Below are positions 43,752 through 53,312 of a DNA stretch of 64,000 bases, one piece after another. The position numbers and the translations under genes are program-made. Positions within the stretch are counted from its first letter, which is position 1. Every line of letters begins with the position of its first letter. This DNA comes from Flavipsychrobacter sp. (GTDB lineage Bacteria > Bacteroidota > Bacteroidia > Chitinophagales > Chitinophagaceae), in contig JAWKLD010000001.1 of NCBI GenBank assembly GCA_041392855.1, positions 1,474,001 to 1,538,000 of the forward strand, in the 5' to 3' direction. The notes beneath the pieces are model-generated. The model had not been told where the DNA came from. It made no database searches and saw only the letters and a list, made by a program, of their open reading frames with translations.

Positions 43752-44714
43752 ATGAAACTTGTTAAAAAGGTAATAGGAGAAGAACTTAAATTATTCGAAA
43801 AGAAATTTGCGGAGAACGTCTGGGTATCTAATCCATTACTAAACAGGGTTTTACGCTTTATAATAAAACGAAAGGGAAAACAAATGAGACCAATGTTTGT
43901 CTTTCTCTCTGCTAAAATTGCCGGTAGCATAAAAGAAGATACTTACAGGGCAGCTTCTCTTATAGAGTTATTACACACCGCTACTCTAGTTCATGACGAT
44001 GTGGTAGACAATGCCATGATAAGGCGTAACTTCTTTTCTATCAATGCCTTATGGGAGAGTAAAATAGCCGTCCTTGTAGGCGATTTCTTATTATCAAAAG
44101 GGCTCCTGCTCTCTCTAGAACATGAAGATTATGATATCTTGAAAATCACCTCTAGAGCTGTTAAGGAAATGAGCGAGGGGGAGTTATTACAAATAGAAAA
44201 GGCTAGAAAACTAGACATTAAAGAAGACATTTACTTTGACATCATAAAGGCAAAAACAGCCTCCTTACTATCTGCCGCTTGCTCTGCAGGCGCATTCTCT
44301 GCTACCGAGGACAAGGAACTAACAGAGCATTTTCGCCAATTTGGGGAGAATGTAGGCATTGCCTTTCAGATAAAGGACGACCTATTTGATTACGGAAAAG
44401 ATAATATTGGCAAACCTACAGGGATAGACATTAAAGAGAAGAAAATGACCCTACCCCTTATCTACACATTGCAAAATGTAGATAAAGAGACCAAACGAAA
44501 GATCATTTACATAGTTAAGAACAACAATACCGACAAAAAGAAGGTAAACGAGGTGATAGACATCGTACAACAGTCGGGCGGTATTGAATACTCTGTTCAA
44601 AAAATGAAGGACTACCAGAACAAGGCATTAAGCATGCTTGATAAATTTCCCCCTTCTGAGGCTAAAGATGCCATGAAAGAACTAGTAGACTACGTCATTG
44701 ATAGGAAATACTAA
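43752..44714 (+). CDS. Polyprenyl diphosphate synthase
   Basis: The 320-residue protein belongs to the trans-prenyltransferase family that builds the isoprenoid tail of menaquinone. It has GKQMRPMFVFLSAKIAG, the first Asp-rich motif in ELLHTATLVHDDVVDNAMIRR, LVGDFLLSKGLLLS, KTASLLSAACSAGAF, and the second Asp-rich motif in IAFQIKDDLFDYG...GKPTGIDIKEKKMTLPLIY. The product chain length (hepta-, octaprenyl etc.) cannot be read. It precedes the canonical uvrA by 91 bases; a partial inverted repeat TATCAGGA/TCCTGATA in that gap is not a typical terminator. Confidence 0.92.
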   Translation: MKLVKKVIGEELKLFEKKFAENVWVSNPLLNRVLRFIIKRKGKQMRPMFVFLSAKIAGSIKEDTYRAASLIELLHTATLVHDDVVDNAMIRRNFFSINALWESKIAVLVGDFLLSKGLLLSLEHEDYDILKITSRAVKEMSEGELLQIEKARKLDIKEDIYFDIIKAKTASLLSAACSAGAFSATEDKELTEHFRQFGENVGIAFQIKDDLFDYGKDNIGKPTGIDIKEKKMTLPLIYTLQNVDKETKRKIIYIVKNNNTDKKKVNEVIDIVQQSGGIEYSVQKMKDYQNKALSMLDKFPPSEAKDAMKELVDYVIDRKY

Positions 44715-44805
44715 TATCAGGATCATTACTCACTTCCTTTTTTCCTGATAGGATTCCTTAAATTGCATCTCTTGATTATTTCCATACTATACAAAAGGAC
44801 TATTT

Positions 44806-47637
44806 GTGAGTCAGAACAATATTGAGGTGCTTGGAGCTCGAGTACACAATTTAAAAAACATAGACGTCTCCATTCCTAAGAACAAGCTGGTGGTCATTAC
44901 AGGCATTAGCGGTTCCGGAAAATCATCTTTAGCATTCGATACCATTTTTGCAGAGGGGCAAAGAAGATACATGGAAAGCTTTGCGGCATATGCTCGTCAA
45001 TTCATGGGCGATCTTGACCGCCCTGATGTAGATAAAGTGTCGGGCCTTTCTCCTGTAATTTCTATTGAACAAAAAACTACGAATCGCAATCCTCGTTCCA
45101 CTGTCGGTACTGTAACTGAAGTATATGACTTTATGCGTCTCTTATTTGCTCGTGCGGGTGAAGCTTACTCTTACAACACGGGTAAAAAAATGACACGCTT
45201 TAGCGAGGAAGAGATAGTAGCCCATGTGCAAGAGCATTTTAAAGACAAGAAAATAGTATTACTGGCTCCTATAGTAAGAGGAAGAAAGGGACACTACCGT
45301 GAGCTATTCGAACAATTTCGCAAACAAGGATACTTACGTGTAAGAATAGATGGAGAGATAAAAGAACTAAAAGAACGCATGCAAGTGGATAGGTATAAGA
45401 TCCACGATATAGAGCTGGTGATTGATAGACTAATTGTTCAGAACGATGCTACGGCAAGACTAAGCCAAAGCATACAAAAAGCACTACAACTAGGTAAAGA
45501 GCTACTCTTTGTTTTGGATATGGAACAAGAGGACATTAAACAATATAGCCGTCAATTAATGTGTGCCGATACTGGCATCTCCTATGAAGAGCCATCACCC
45601 AACACGTTCTCTTTCAACTCTCCGTACGGTGCTTGCCCTAAATGTAAAGGTTTGGGTAGTGTCTATTTGGTAAATATGGAAGAGGTGCTGCCCGATGAGA
45701 ACTTAAGCATAAAAGACGGAGCTATAGCACCACTAGGAGAAGAGCGTGATGCTTGGACCTTTAAGCAAGCAACCATACTCGCCAAGAAAAACAAAATACC
45801 CCTAAACAAACCTTTAAAGAGCTTATCTGAAAAACAGAAAAATATTCTGCTCTATGGTAATGAGGAAGGGGTAATTACTTATGAGGAAGCCGCAGAAGCC
45901 GGCAACTACGAAGAAGCCATTACAGAGCACAGCTACGAGGGTATCATCAACATGGTATTACGCTGGTTTAACGAGACTACCTCAGAGGCTATAAGAGATT
46001 GGGCGGAGAAGTTCATGCAACTAGACACCTGCCCTGAATGTGAAGGAGCCAGACTAAAAAAAGAAAGTAGATGGTTTAAAGTAGCCGACAAAAATATTGC
46101 TGAACTATCGGCACTTTCTTTACAAGAACTATCCGACTGGTTTGCAAACGTTGAACAAAAACTAAACAAAAAGCAAAACACAATAGCCAAAGACATCCTT
46201 AAAGAAATAAGAGACCGTTTAAGTTTCTTATTGGACGTAGGCTTACACTACCTCAACCTCGACCGACCTACACGTACACTAAGTGGAGGTGAATCGCAAA
46301 GAATAAGACTAGCCACACAAATAGGCTCGCAACTAACAGGCATCACCTATATACTTGACGAGCCAAGTATTGGACTGCACCAAAGAGACAATCAAAGACT
46401 AATAACCGCATTACAAAATCTTAGAGACGGAGGTAATTCGGTACTCGTTGTAGAGCACGACAAAGACATCATGCTCGCTGCAGACCATTTAATAGATATT
46501 GGTCCGGCAGCAGGTGTACATGGCGGGCAGATAGTAAGTTCAGGAACACCTAAGGAAGTTTTAAAAACAAACACAACAACTGCTGGCTACCTCAACCACG
46601 AGTTAGCCATTGAGATTCCTAAAAACAGAAGAAAAGGTAACGGCAACAAACTAGAGCTAAAAGGAGCAAGCGGTAATAACTTACAAAATGTGAACGTTAG
46701 TTTCCCTTTAGGGACATTTATTTGTGTAACAGGTGTTTCAGGAAGCGGCAAGAGTACATTAATCAATGAAACGTTATACCCTACTCTAGCCAAGCATTGT
46801 TATCCAAAGTTCAAGAAAGTACCCATGCCTTTTAAGAAGGTTACAGGACTGGAGCATATTGACAAGGTGATAGAAATAGACCAAAGCCCTATAGGCAGAA
46901 CACCTAGAAGCAACCCTGCTACCTATTGTGGTTTCTTTACCGATATAAGACAGCTTTTTGCACAAGTACCCGAAGCAAAGATCAGAGGTTATAATCCAGG
47001 GCGCTTTTCCTTCAATGTAAAAAGCGGAAGGTGTGAAGAATGTCAAGGAGGGGGTATGCGTACTATAGAAATGAACTTCTTACCTGATGTATATGTGCCT
47101 TGCGAAAAATGTAATGGCAAGAGATATAATAGAGAAACATTAGAAATTAGGTATAAAGGAAAATCTATTTCTGACATACTCAACATGACCGTTGATGAAG
47201 CTGTGTCTTTTTTCGAGAATATCCACTACCTATACAGAAAGATAAAGACGCTACAAGATGTAGGCTTGGGCTATGTAACACTAGGACAAAGCGCTGTAAC
47301 ACTTAGCGGAGGAGAAGCACAACGGGTTAAACTAGCAACAGAGCTTTCTAAAAGAGACACAGGGCAAACGATATATATACTTGACGAGCCTACTACTGGC
47401 TTGCACTTTCAAGACATCCAACACTTACTTGATGTACTAAATAGACTGGTAGACAAAGGGAATACAGTATTGGTAATAGAACACAACTTAGATGTTGTAA
47501 AAGTTGCCGACTATATTATTGATATGGGACCAGAAGGTGGCAAAGGAGGAGGAAGTGTAGTAGCTAAAGGAACACCTGAAAATGTTATTAAAGCAAGTAA
47601 AAGCCATACGGGTAGATTCTTAAAACTAGAATTATAA
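44806..47637 (+). CDS. uvrA: Excinuclease ABC subunit A, canonical copy
   Basis: The 943-residue protein starts at GTG 44806 (MSQNNIEVLGARVHNLKNIDVSIP). It recognises DNA damage together with UvrB in nucleotide excision repair. Two ABC modules have GISGSGKSS/GVSGSGKST, LSGGESQRIRL/LSGGEAQRVKL and DEPSIGLHQRDN/DEPTTGLHFQDI. The zinc modules are intact (CPKCKGLGSV, CPECEGARL, CEECQGGG...CEKCNGKRY). DQSPIGRTPRSNPATYCG and RYNRETLEIRYKGKSISDILNMTVDEA match the universal UvrA form. This identifies it as the housekeeping copy, versus the divergent paralogue at 32-34.9 kb. A strong terminator follows. Confidence 0.96.
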   Translation: MSQNNIEVLGARVHNLKNIDVSIPKNKLVVITGISGSGKSSLAFDTIFAEGQRRYMESFAAYARQFMGDLDRPDVDKVSGLSPVISIEQKTTNRNPRSTVGTVTEVYDFMRLLFARAGEAYSYNTGKKMTRFSEEEIVAHVQEHFKDKKIVLLAPIVRGRKGHYRELFEQFRKQGYLRVRIDGEIKELKERMQVDRYKIHDIELVIDRLIVQNDATARLSQSIQKALQLGKELLFVLDMEQEDIKQYSRQLMCADTGISYEEPSPNTFSFNSPYGACPKCKGLGSVYLVNMEEVLPDENLSIKDGAIAPLGEERDAWTFKQATILAKKNKIPLNKPLKSLSEKQKNILLYGNEEGVITYEEAAEAGNYEEAITEHSYEGIINMVLRWFNETTSEAIRDWAEKFMQLDTCPECEGARLKKESRWFKVADKNIAELSALSLQELSDWFANVEQKLNKKQNTIAKDILKEIRDRLSFLLDVGLHYLNLDRPTRTLSGGESQRIRLATQIGSQLTGITYILDEPSIGLHQRDNQRLITALQNLRDGGNSVLVVEHDKDIMLAADHLIDIGPAAGVHGGQIVSSGTPKEVLKTNTTTAGYLNHELAIEIPKNRRKGNGNKLELKGASGNNLQNVNVSFPLGTFICVTGVSGSGKSTLINETLYPTLAKHCYPKFKKVPMPFKKVTGLEHIDKVIEIDQSPIGRTPRSNPATYCGFFTDIRQLFAQVPEAKIRGYNPGRFSFNVKSGRCEECQGGGMRTIEMNFLPDVYVPCEKCNGKRYNRETLEIRYKGKSISDILNMTVDEAVSFFENIHYLYRKIKTLQDVGLGYVTLGQSAVTLSGGEAQRVKLATELSKRDTGQTIYILDEPTTGLHFQDIQHLLDVLNRLVDKGNTVLVIEHNLDVVKVADYIIDMGPEGGKGGGSVVAKGTPENVIKASKSHTGRFLKLEL

Positions 47638-47667
47638 ATAAAGGGCAGTAATTACTGCCCTTTATTT
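47636..47667. terminator. Bidirectional hairpin terminator
   Basis: AAATAAAGGGCAGTA and TACTGCCCTTTATTT are perfect 15-base inverted repeats around AT. They lie between the stops of uvrA (47637) and the M12B protease gene (47687). Confidence 0.9.
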
Positions 47668-47686
47668 ATTTCACATATTTTCCTTG

Positions 47687-49945
47687 TTATTGTACTAATA
47701 CTTTTCTGCTGATCTTCTCACCCGCCGAGCTATGCAATCTTAATGTATAAACACCTGAAGCCATCGATGAAACATCGATTATTGCAAAGTCTTTAAAGCC
47801 ACCCTCTGCTACTCTTTGTCCCACAACGTTAAACAAGCCATAATCATAAGAATAATTAGTATCTGAAACTATATTAAGCTGCTTAGTAGCAGGCACAGGA
47901 AATACAGTAATGTGATTACTAAACGATACAGAAGCAATATCAGCTGGCCAATTGTTTATCTTGAAATTACTATTACTCACATCAAAAAACACATTGCCAT
48001 CTGCTTTAACTTTTACTCTAGCAGTATTGGTGTTTGTACCTGTTGGAACAGTAATGGTTTCACTACCATCATTTGCGGTATTAGCTGCCAATGTAAAAGG
48101 ATATGTATACCCTCCATCTACAGACAATAATATCGTAACATTACTACAGTTAACAGGAGCTGTAGTCGTCTGTGCCACATCCCAAGTAACGGTTTGCGTA
48201 CTACCTATCTGCCAATAGTCTGAAGACTGATTCGGAGCAGTTACTAAAAAAGGCCCTGAAGTTGTAGTAACATGTAAACGAACTGTTTCATCAGAAAGAT
48301 TGAATGTTCCTGTACCATTGAACATATCTCTAACGGTGAGTTTAAATTCTAACTTACGCCCTACTTCAGGTAGCTTTTCTCCTAAGTAATTCAAGTTATT
48401 ATTCAATATAGAATCTAGGACAGGAAATACACGCCAGCGACTAGCTGTTGGTTTAAACGAACGGAACAAAGGACCATCCTGTTTAGTATCACTAAAACTT
48501 TTTCCAAAATCACCTAGATCATACTCTTCCCAACAGTAGGTAATACCATTGTTATCTGCATCAGTTGCCAACGGAGCTTCTAGCTCAAAAGGAGTTAAAT
48601 ATGGGACATCATAAGTCTTTTTTATAGAAGCTACAACAGGAGGTGTATTACCAGCAGCACTAGTAGTAGCGCAGCTACCACCTGTAACTATGTTCGTAAT
48701 AAAGTCAGACACTTGGTCTAAGCTCTTTGCATGAAAATAATCATCACTTTGGTTGGCCACATCATTACCGTTACAGATACCAGCATATGCCATTATCGTA
48801 GAACCTCCACCCGGCTCATAAGCACTAATATTTGTACCGTTGCCTGCGCAAGCACCCGTTGCCGCGTTAAAGGTATGTGTTGCTCCAAATTGATGCCCCA
48901 TTTCATGAGCAACATAATCTATATCAAAAAGATCTCCTGTTGGTTTTGCTTGCCCTGTTACACCTCTTGCTTTCGCATTAAAATCGCAAACACTTTGAAG
49001 ATCGGCAATACCACCACCACCTGTGCTGAATACATGTCCAATATCGTAATTGATCTTACCAATTACATTATCGATCTTCGTTTGATTCTCTGCTTGCATA
49101 GTTACACCACTCGAGTTGGTATAACCATCATTACTATTTAGGAATATTAATTGGTCGTTATTAGCCACCAGCTCCATAGTAACGCCAAACTCTCTTTGGT
49201 ATACACCATTCACTCTAGCCATTGTTGTATTCATGGCACTAAGCACCAAAGGTTTTGTAGGCGTACCCGGCGTTACAGCATTGGCATATTCTCCTGTACA
49301 AGCAAGTGCGAGTCTATATTTTCTTTTGGTGGCTCCATTAGTTTTCAAAGCTACTTTTGGTAGACCACCATTAGAAAGGTCAAACCTTGCATTACTTATA
49401 TCTTCAGGGCCATCGTTAGCATCGCTATTAGCACAAAAATGCTCTTTACCAGCAGGCTTGGCATAATCACTTTTATAATAGCAGAGATAGTACCTATCGT
49501 CTGATTTGGTATAAGGGTCAATAACATAATCGTTACCAGTACCCGTATACACCATTGCATCAAAGCCAAAAGCAGTAATATTTATCTTGGCAGTAACTCT
49601 AGGATCGTCAACAGCTACAGCTGTATAGTTTTTTATCTCAGGATATTTTTCAGCAAGCTCTTCAGCCATTATTGATTCTTCCCAAACTTTAAAATTCATC
49701 ATCCCACCCTTAGGATTAGGAATTTGTAGCACTACTGCGTTTTCAAAAGAAGAAGCTGTTGTCAATTGTGTTTTCATATAGTCTACACTTAAAGCATAGA
49801 CCAAAGACTTTTGCGGATAGAGTTCTCTTTCACCTTTTGCGGGAACATTATTACTAGCCACAGAGCGCCACATAGTCATCTCTATAGCATTAGCACTATA
49901 TGTACCTACGGTAAAAAGCAAAAGAAATAAGGTTAGTTTTTTCAT
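47687..49945 (-). CDS. Secreted M12B (reprolysin-like) metalloprotease with T9SS sorting tail
   Basis: The 752 residues run: signal peptide (MKKLTLFLLLFTVGTYSANA), a propeptide-like domain (~25-190; VVLQIPNPKGGMMNFKVWEES ... YVIDPY), and the catalytic domain (~200-430). The latter has zinc motif HEMGHQFGATH at 347-357 and a downstream Met-turn candidate STIMAYAGICNG. A beta domain (~540-665; WQIGSTQTVTWDV ... VTILLSVDGGYTYPFTLAANTAND) and a type A T9SS tail (VFPVPATKQLNIVSD ... GVYTLRLHS...RKVLVQ) complete it. It should be secreted as a latent zymogen and act outside the cell. The upstream lipoprotein gene (18-base gap) resembles its propeptide. Confidence 0.9.
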   Translation of the reverse strand: MKKLTLFLLLFTVGTYSANAIEMTMWRSVASNNVPAKGERELYPQKSLVYALSVDYMKTQLTTASSFENAVVLQIPNPKGGMMNFKVWEESIMAEELAEKYPEIKNYTAVAVDDPRVTAKINITAFGFDAMVYTGTGNDYVIDPYTKSDDRYYLCYYKSDYAKPAGKEHFCANSDANDGPEDISNARFDLSNGGLPKVALKTNGATKRKYRLALACTGEYANAVTPGTPTKPLVLSAMNTTMARVNGVYQREFGVTMELVANNDQLIFLNSNDGYTNSSGVTMQAENQTKIDNVIGKINYDIGHVFSTGGGGIADLQSVCDFNAKARGVTGQAKPTGDLFDIDYVAHEMGHQFGATHTFNAATGACAGNGTNISAYEPGGGSTIMAYAGICNGNDVANQSDDYFHAKSLDQVSDFITNIVTGGSCATTSAAGNTPPVVASIKKTYDVPYLTPFELEAPLATDADNNGITYCWEEYDLGDFGKSFSDTKQDGPLFRSFKPTASRWRVFPVLDSILNNNLNYLGEKLPEVGRKLEFKLTVRDMFNGTGTFNLSDETVRLHVTTTSGPFLVTAPNQSSDYWQIGSTQTVTWDVAQTTTAPVNCSNVTILLSVDGGYTYPFTLAANTANDGSETITVPTGTNTNTARVKVKADGNVFFDVSNSNFKINNWPADIASVSFSNHITVFPVPATKQLNIVSDTNYSYDYGLFNVVGQRVAEGGFKDFAIIDVSSMASGVYTLRLHSSAGEKISRKVLVQ

Positions 49946-49963
49946 TCTGGTTTATATTATCTA

Positions 49964-50590
49964 TTAACGATCGTATCGTATTTTATGAGACTTCATTTTA
50001 GGAGTTTCCTTATACACACCTTCTTTATTGGCTTCCATCTCTTGGGCTTTCTCATACACAACATAATAGAAGTTACCATTAGCTTCCATGGGCATAATAT
50101 CATACTGTTGTGTTGCCGATCTTATTTGCCCACTCATCTTGGTTCCATCAAAAGACAGATTCAACTCATAGCCATCTTTCTCCCCTTTTGCTAGTATAGT
50201 ATTGGGGTACATTTTCAGCATTTTAGGACTAACATCTTTACGCTGTTCTACAGGAAATACGATACACCCATAAGGCAACGGCACTACGGTTTCTAACGGC
50301 TGAGTAGTTTTATTATTTTTTACCGCAAGAAAAAAAGCATTCAATTGCTCTTTACTTAAAGTATACACTTTGTAAACTTTGGGCAAGACAACCACTTTCG
50401 TATCGTCGTACAAAACAGATTGCTTTTCTTTGACCCAGTCCAAATGCTCTTTCCCTACACCAACAGGCATATCGGCACAAGCTACCTTCTTCTTAGTAGC
50501 CTTTGTCTTATTATTATCGGTTAGCTTTTCTGCCCCATTGCACGCCGACAGTATTACTCCAGCAATAGCTATTGTAAAAATCTTCTTCAT
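49964..50590 (-). CDS. Lipoprotein resembling the propeptide of the neighbouring M12B protease
   Basis: From ATG 50590 (or 50596) the product is about 208 residues with a lipobox (MKKIFTIAIAGVILSAC). After a Lys-rich linker the body reads VYKVYTLSKEQLNAFF ... PLPYGCIVFPVEQRKDVSPKMLKMYP ... LNLSFDGTKMSGQI ... YDIMPM...FYYVVYEKA. The M12B protease propeptide next door reads LVYALSVDYMKTQL ... PNPKGGMMNFKVWEESIMAEELAEKYP ... INITAFGFDAMVY ... YVIDPY...YYLCYYKS, in the same order and spacing. The match was aligned by eye. The gene is 18 bases upstream of the protease on the same strand, so co-expression is likely. A role as inhibitor, chaperone or docking partner is inference. Confidence 0.7.
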   Translation of the reverse strand: MKKIFTIAIAGVILSACNGAEKLTDNNKTKATKKKVACADMPVGVGKEHLDWVKEKQSVLYDDTKVVVLPKVYKVYTLSKEQLNAFFLAVKNNKTTQPLETVVPLPYGCIVFPVEQRKDVSPKMLKMYPNTILAKGEKDGYELNLSFDGTKMSGQIRSATQQYDIMPMEANGNFYYVVYEKAQEMEANKEGVYKETPKMKSHKIRYDR

Positions 50591-50645
50591 GAACACTAAA
50601 TATACACTTAGCTATAAAAATACGAAAAAGAGAGTCACAACAGTA

Positions 50646-52778
50646 CTACTTCTTCAGGCTTCTGATACCCAACCTCAAAGAGTTAAGAATAAGCACCACA
50701 TCGCTCAACGCCATGATACCTGCCCCATAGGTAGGCTTTAGCATGCCGGCAGCCGCTACAGGTATTGCCACGATATTGTAAATAAATGCCCAGAAAAGGT
50801 TTTGCTTAATGGTCTGGTCGGTATAAATACCTAAACGTATAGCCTTAGGCAGTGTTGATAGTTGGTTATTAGATAATATGATATTTGCCGACTGGATGGC
50901 TATTTGAGTAGATTCACTTAGAGAGATACCTACTGTGGCCCTAGCCAATGCAGGAGCATCGTTTATACCATCGCCCACCATAGCTGTAGGTGCTGCTTCT
51001 AAAAGCTCATCTAGTTTTTTATTTTTTTGCTCAGGAGTTTGTTGTGCATACACTTCTTCAATGCCTAGTTCATTAGCCAAGTGCTCACATTTCTCTTTTT
51101 TATCGCCACTAAGCAGTATGGTTTTGTACCCCATACGTTTCAGCTCATCAATCGTTTCTTTAGCATCAGGTCGTAAGGTGTCCGTTATTTTTATAGCGCC
51201 TGCATAAGAGCCATTCTTATACAAGTATAGATCATACCCTGTGAGCTTTTCTACACTAGTATGCAACCAAAGCTCCGAGCCCAACTGCCATTTATCTCCA
51301 TTGGCATCTACTGCTTCCATTCCCTTAGCCTTCACTTCATCAACTTTTTCTAATTGTACATTCTCCGTATTGCTCCATTGCTTTGATATAGACTTAGCAA
51401 TAGGATGAGAAGAATAAGACTCTATAGCTGCTACTATAGACTTAAACGTTGCAGCTTCCATCACTGTATCAAAAGAAGATATCTCCAGCTTACCCGTAGT
51501 TAGCGTACCTGTTTTGTCAAATACGACCTGTTTGATTTGCTTTAAGCGTTCTAGAGTGTCTCCCCCCTTCACCAACATACCATTACGTGCCGCCCTACCA
51601 AGACCTACGGCAACTGCAGCAGGGGTAGCCAAGCCCATAGCACACGGGCAAGAGATAACCATCACGGCTATGCTACGCATCATAGCACTTTCGAAGCTAA
51701 CATCAAATGCCAGCCAGCTAACTAGAAAAGTAAGTAGAGCAATGCCTAAAACTGCAGGCACAAAAATGGCGCTTATCTTATCGGCAAGTTTCTGCAATGG
51801 TGGCTTAGTACCCTGAGCTTCTCTTACTAGTTTAATGATGTTAGACAATATTGACTGGCTACCAACTGTGGTGGCTTCTATCTTTATATTACCATCCATC
51901 ACCATTGTTCCGCCTATCACTTCTTCTGTTTCCTTCTTTCTTATCGGCAGGCTCTCCCCTGTTATCATATGCTCATCCACTTCCGCTTCGCCACTTATCA
52001 CGACTCCGTCTACTGGTATACTATCACCAGTATTTACTAATATCATATCCCCCTTCTTTACATACTTACTCTCCACCTCCAGCATGGTCTCCTTACCTAT
52101 ACTGTCAGTCATCACTATTTTAGCTTTCTGTGGTTGTAAGTTTACTAGCGCATCTATAGCCGTAGTAGTAGCTTTTACAGTTTTATGTTCCAGCCAGTTA
52201 CCAACCATAACCAAAGTGATAATAGAGGCTGTAGTTTCAAAGAACATATAATCCCTAACAGCATCTGTATAATAAAACAGCCCGATAAGAGAATAGATAT
52301 ATGCAGCAGAAGCGCCAATAATTATCAGCACATCCATATTAGGTATACCATGCTTTAATGAACGAAAAGCACTCTTACCAAAAACAATTAGACCTATTAT
52401 ATATACTGGCGTAGATAATACTAGCTGCACCCAAGGGTTGTGCAAATAATGCCAGTTAACAAACATGTGCAGCAACAATGGAACAGTAAGCATCGCACAA
52501 ATAATTAAATACAGTGATGTCTTATCAGACCTTCCTGTATTGGTACCTGTTCCTTCAATTGCATTATCATCGTCCCGCACAACTCGATAGCCCAAATCGT
52601 CGATAGCGTTGTAAACATTATCCACCTCCTCTTCTTCTACGATGGTAAAGCTCACCTCTCCCGATGCTGCATTAGCAGATATATTTGAAGCTCCTTTTTT
52701 TTCCAAGAGCTTTGATATTGTAATAGCACAGTTGCCGCAGGTCATTCCTTCAACAACTGTAGAATATGTCTTATCCAT
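50646..52778 (-). CDS. copA: Copper-exporting P1B-type ATPase
   Basis: The 710-residue protein has an N-terminal heavy-metal-binding domain with GMTCGNC, about eight membrane helices, the actuator motif TGES, the metal site CPC (residues 377-379) and the phosphorylation motif DKTGT (Asp421). It also has the nucleotide-binding SSHPIA His-Pro and GDGINDAPALA. CPC with a single CxxC HMA domain fits Cu+ export. It lies back-to-back with tsaE (38 bases between start codons). No CopZ or CsoR/CueR regulator is in the window. Confidence 0.95.
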   Translation of the reverse strand: MDKTYSTVVEGMTCGNCAITISKLLEKKGASNISANAASGEVSFTIVEEEEVDNVYNAIDDLGYRVVRDDDNAIEGTGTNTGRSDKTSLYLIICAMLTVPLLLHMFVNWHYLHNPWVQLVLSTPVYIIGLIVFGKSAFRSLKHGIPNMDVLIIIGASAAYIYSLIGLFYYTDAVRDYMFFETTASIITLVMVGNWLEHKTVKATTTAIDALVNLQPQKAKIVMTDSIGKETMLEVESKYVKKGDMILVNTGDSIPVDGVVISGEAEVDEHMITGESLPIRKKETEEVIGGTMVMDGNIKIEATTVGSQSILSNIIKLVREAQGTKPPLQKLADKISAIFVPAVLGIALLTFLVSWLAFDVSFESAMMRSIAVMVISCPCAMGLATPAAVAVGLGRAARNGMLVKGGDTLERLKQIKQVVFDKTGTLTTGKLEISSFDTVMEAATFKSIVAAIESYSSHPIAKSISKQWSNTENVQLEKVDEVKAKGMEAVDANGDKWQLGSELWLHTSVEKLTGYDLYLYKNGSYAGAIKITDTLRPDAKETIDELKRMGYKTILLSGDKKEKCEHLANELGIEEVYAQQTPEQKNKKLDELLEAAPTAMVGDGINDAPALARATVGISLSESTQIAIQSANIILSNNQLSTLPKAIRLGIYTDQTIKQNLFWAFIYNIVAIPVAAAGMLKPTYGAGIMALSDVVLILNSLRLGIRSLKK

Positions 52779-52804
52779 ATGATATAGTTATATGGCCTAC
52801 CGCT

Positions 52805-52812
52805 TATATTTG
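52805..52812 (+). promoter_or_regulatory. -7 element directly before tsaE
   Basis: TATATTTG matches the consensus and ends only 4 bases before the ATG at 52817. There is no -33 TTG at the right distance. If it is used, the transcript would be leaderless or nearly so. Confidence 0.45.
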
Positions 52813-52816
52813 CATC

Positions 52817-53266
52817 ATGGCGGCACAACCGATATTACAAATTTCCTATTCTTTAGCCAATATAGAAAATGCAGTGCATCAGTTCTGGCAATATGCACAT
52901 CAATACCAAGTATTTGCTTTTAGTGGCGATATGGGTGCCGGCAAAACCACATTCATTACGGCACTATGTCATTACCTAAAAGTAGAAGATACCGTTAGCA
53001 GCCCTACGTTTTCGCTCATCAATGAATATACCTTCCAACAAAACGGTATTGCTAAAAAAATATACCATATGGACTGGTATAGACTAAAAGATGCAGACGA
53101 AGCCATTGATGCCGGTGTAGAAGACACTATACTTCGTACAGACTGCTACTCTATAGTAGAATGGCCAGAAAAAGCCATTGAGCTGCTACCCAAGAAACAT
53201 CTATGGGTAAGTATTGCAAACAATGGCGATAATGAGCGTACGATGAACGTATGGGTAAAAGATTAA
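52817..53266 (+). CDS. tsaE: tRNA threonylcarbamoyladenosine biosynthesis ATPase TsaE
   Basis: From ATG 52817 the protein is 149 residues (MAAQPILQISYSLANIENAV...). The P-loop GDMGAGKTTFITALC (from about residue 37) follows FAFS. SSPTFSLINEYTF, YHMDWYRLKDADEAIDAGVED and CYSIVEWPEKAIELLP are TsaE signatures. TsaE powers the TsaB/TsaD complex that makes t6A37 in ANN-decoding tRNAs. An upstream open frame from 52766 overlaps the -7 element and the copA start, and is discarded. The LysE gene follows 46 bases on. Confidence 0.94.
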   Translation: MAAQPILQISYSLANIENAVHQFWQYAHQYQVFAFSGDMGAGKTTFITALCHYLKVEDTVSSPTFSLINEYTFQQNGIAKKIYHMDWYRLKDADEAIDAGVEDTILRTDCYSIVEWPEKAIELLPKKHLWVSIANNGDNERTMNVWVKD

Positions 53267-53312
53267 TACTCAATACGCTAAGTTTAGCACACTATATTTT
53301 TTACCTTAGAGC

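Noticed and set aside
44713..44752. Inverted repeat TATCAGGA/TCCTGATA between the prenyl synthase and uvrA
   Set aside because: The loop is over 20 bases long and no T run follows; too weak to call a terminator or operator.
51835..52251. A 138-codon plus-strand frame inside copA
   Set aside because: Antisense shadow of P-type ATPase coding sequence; no promoter or domain.
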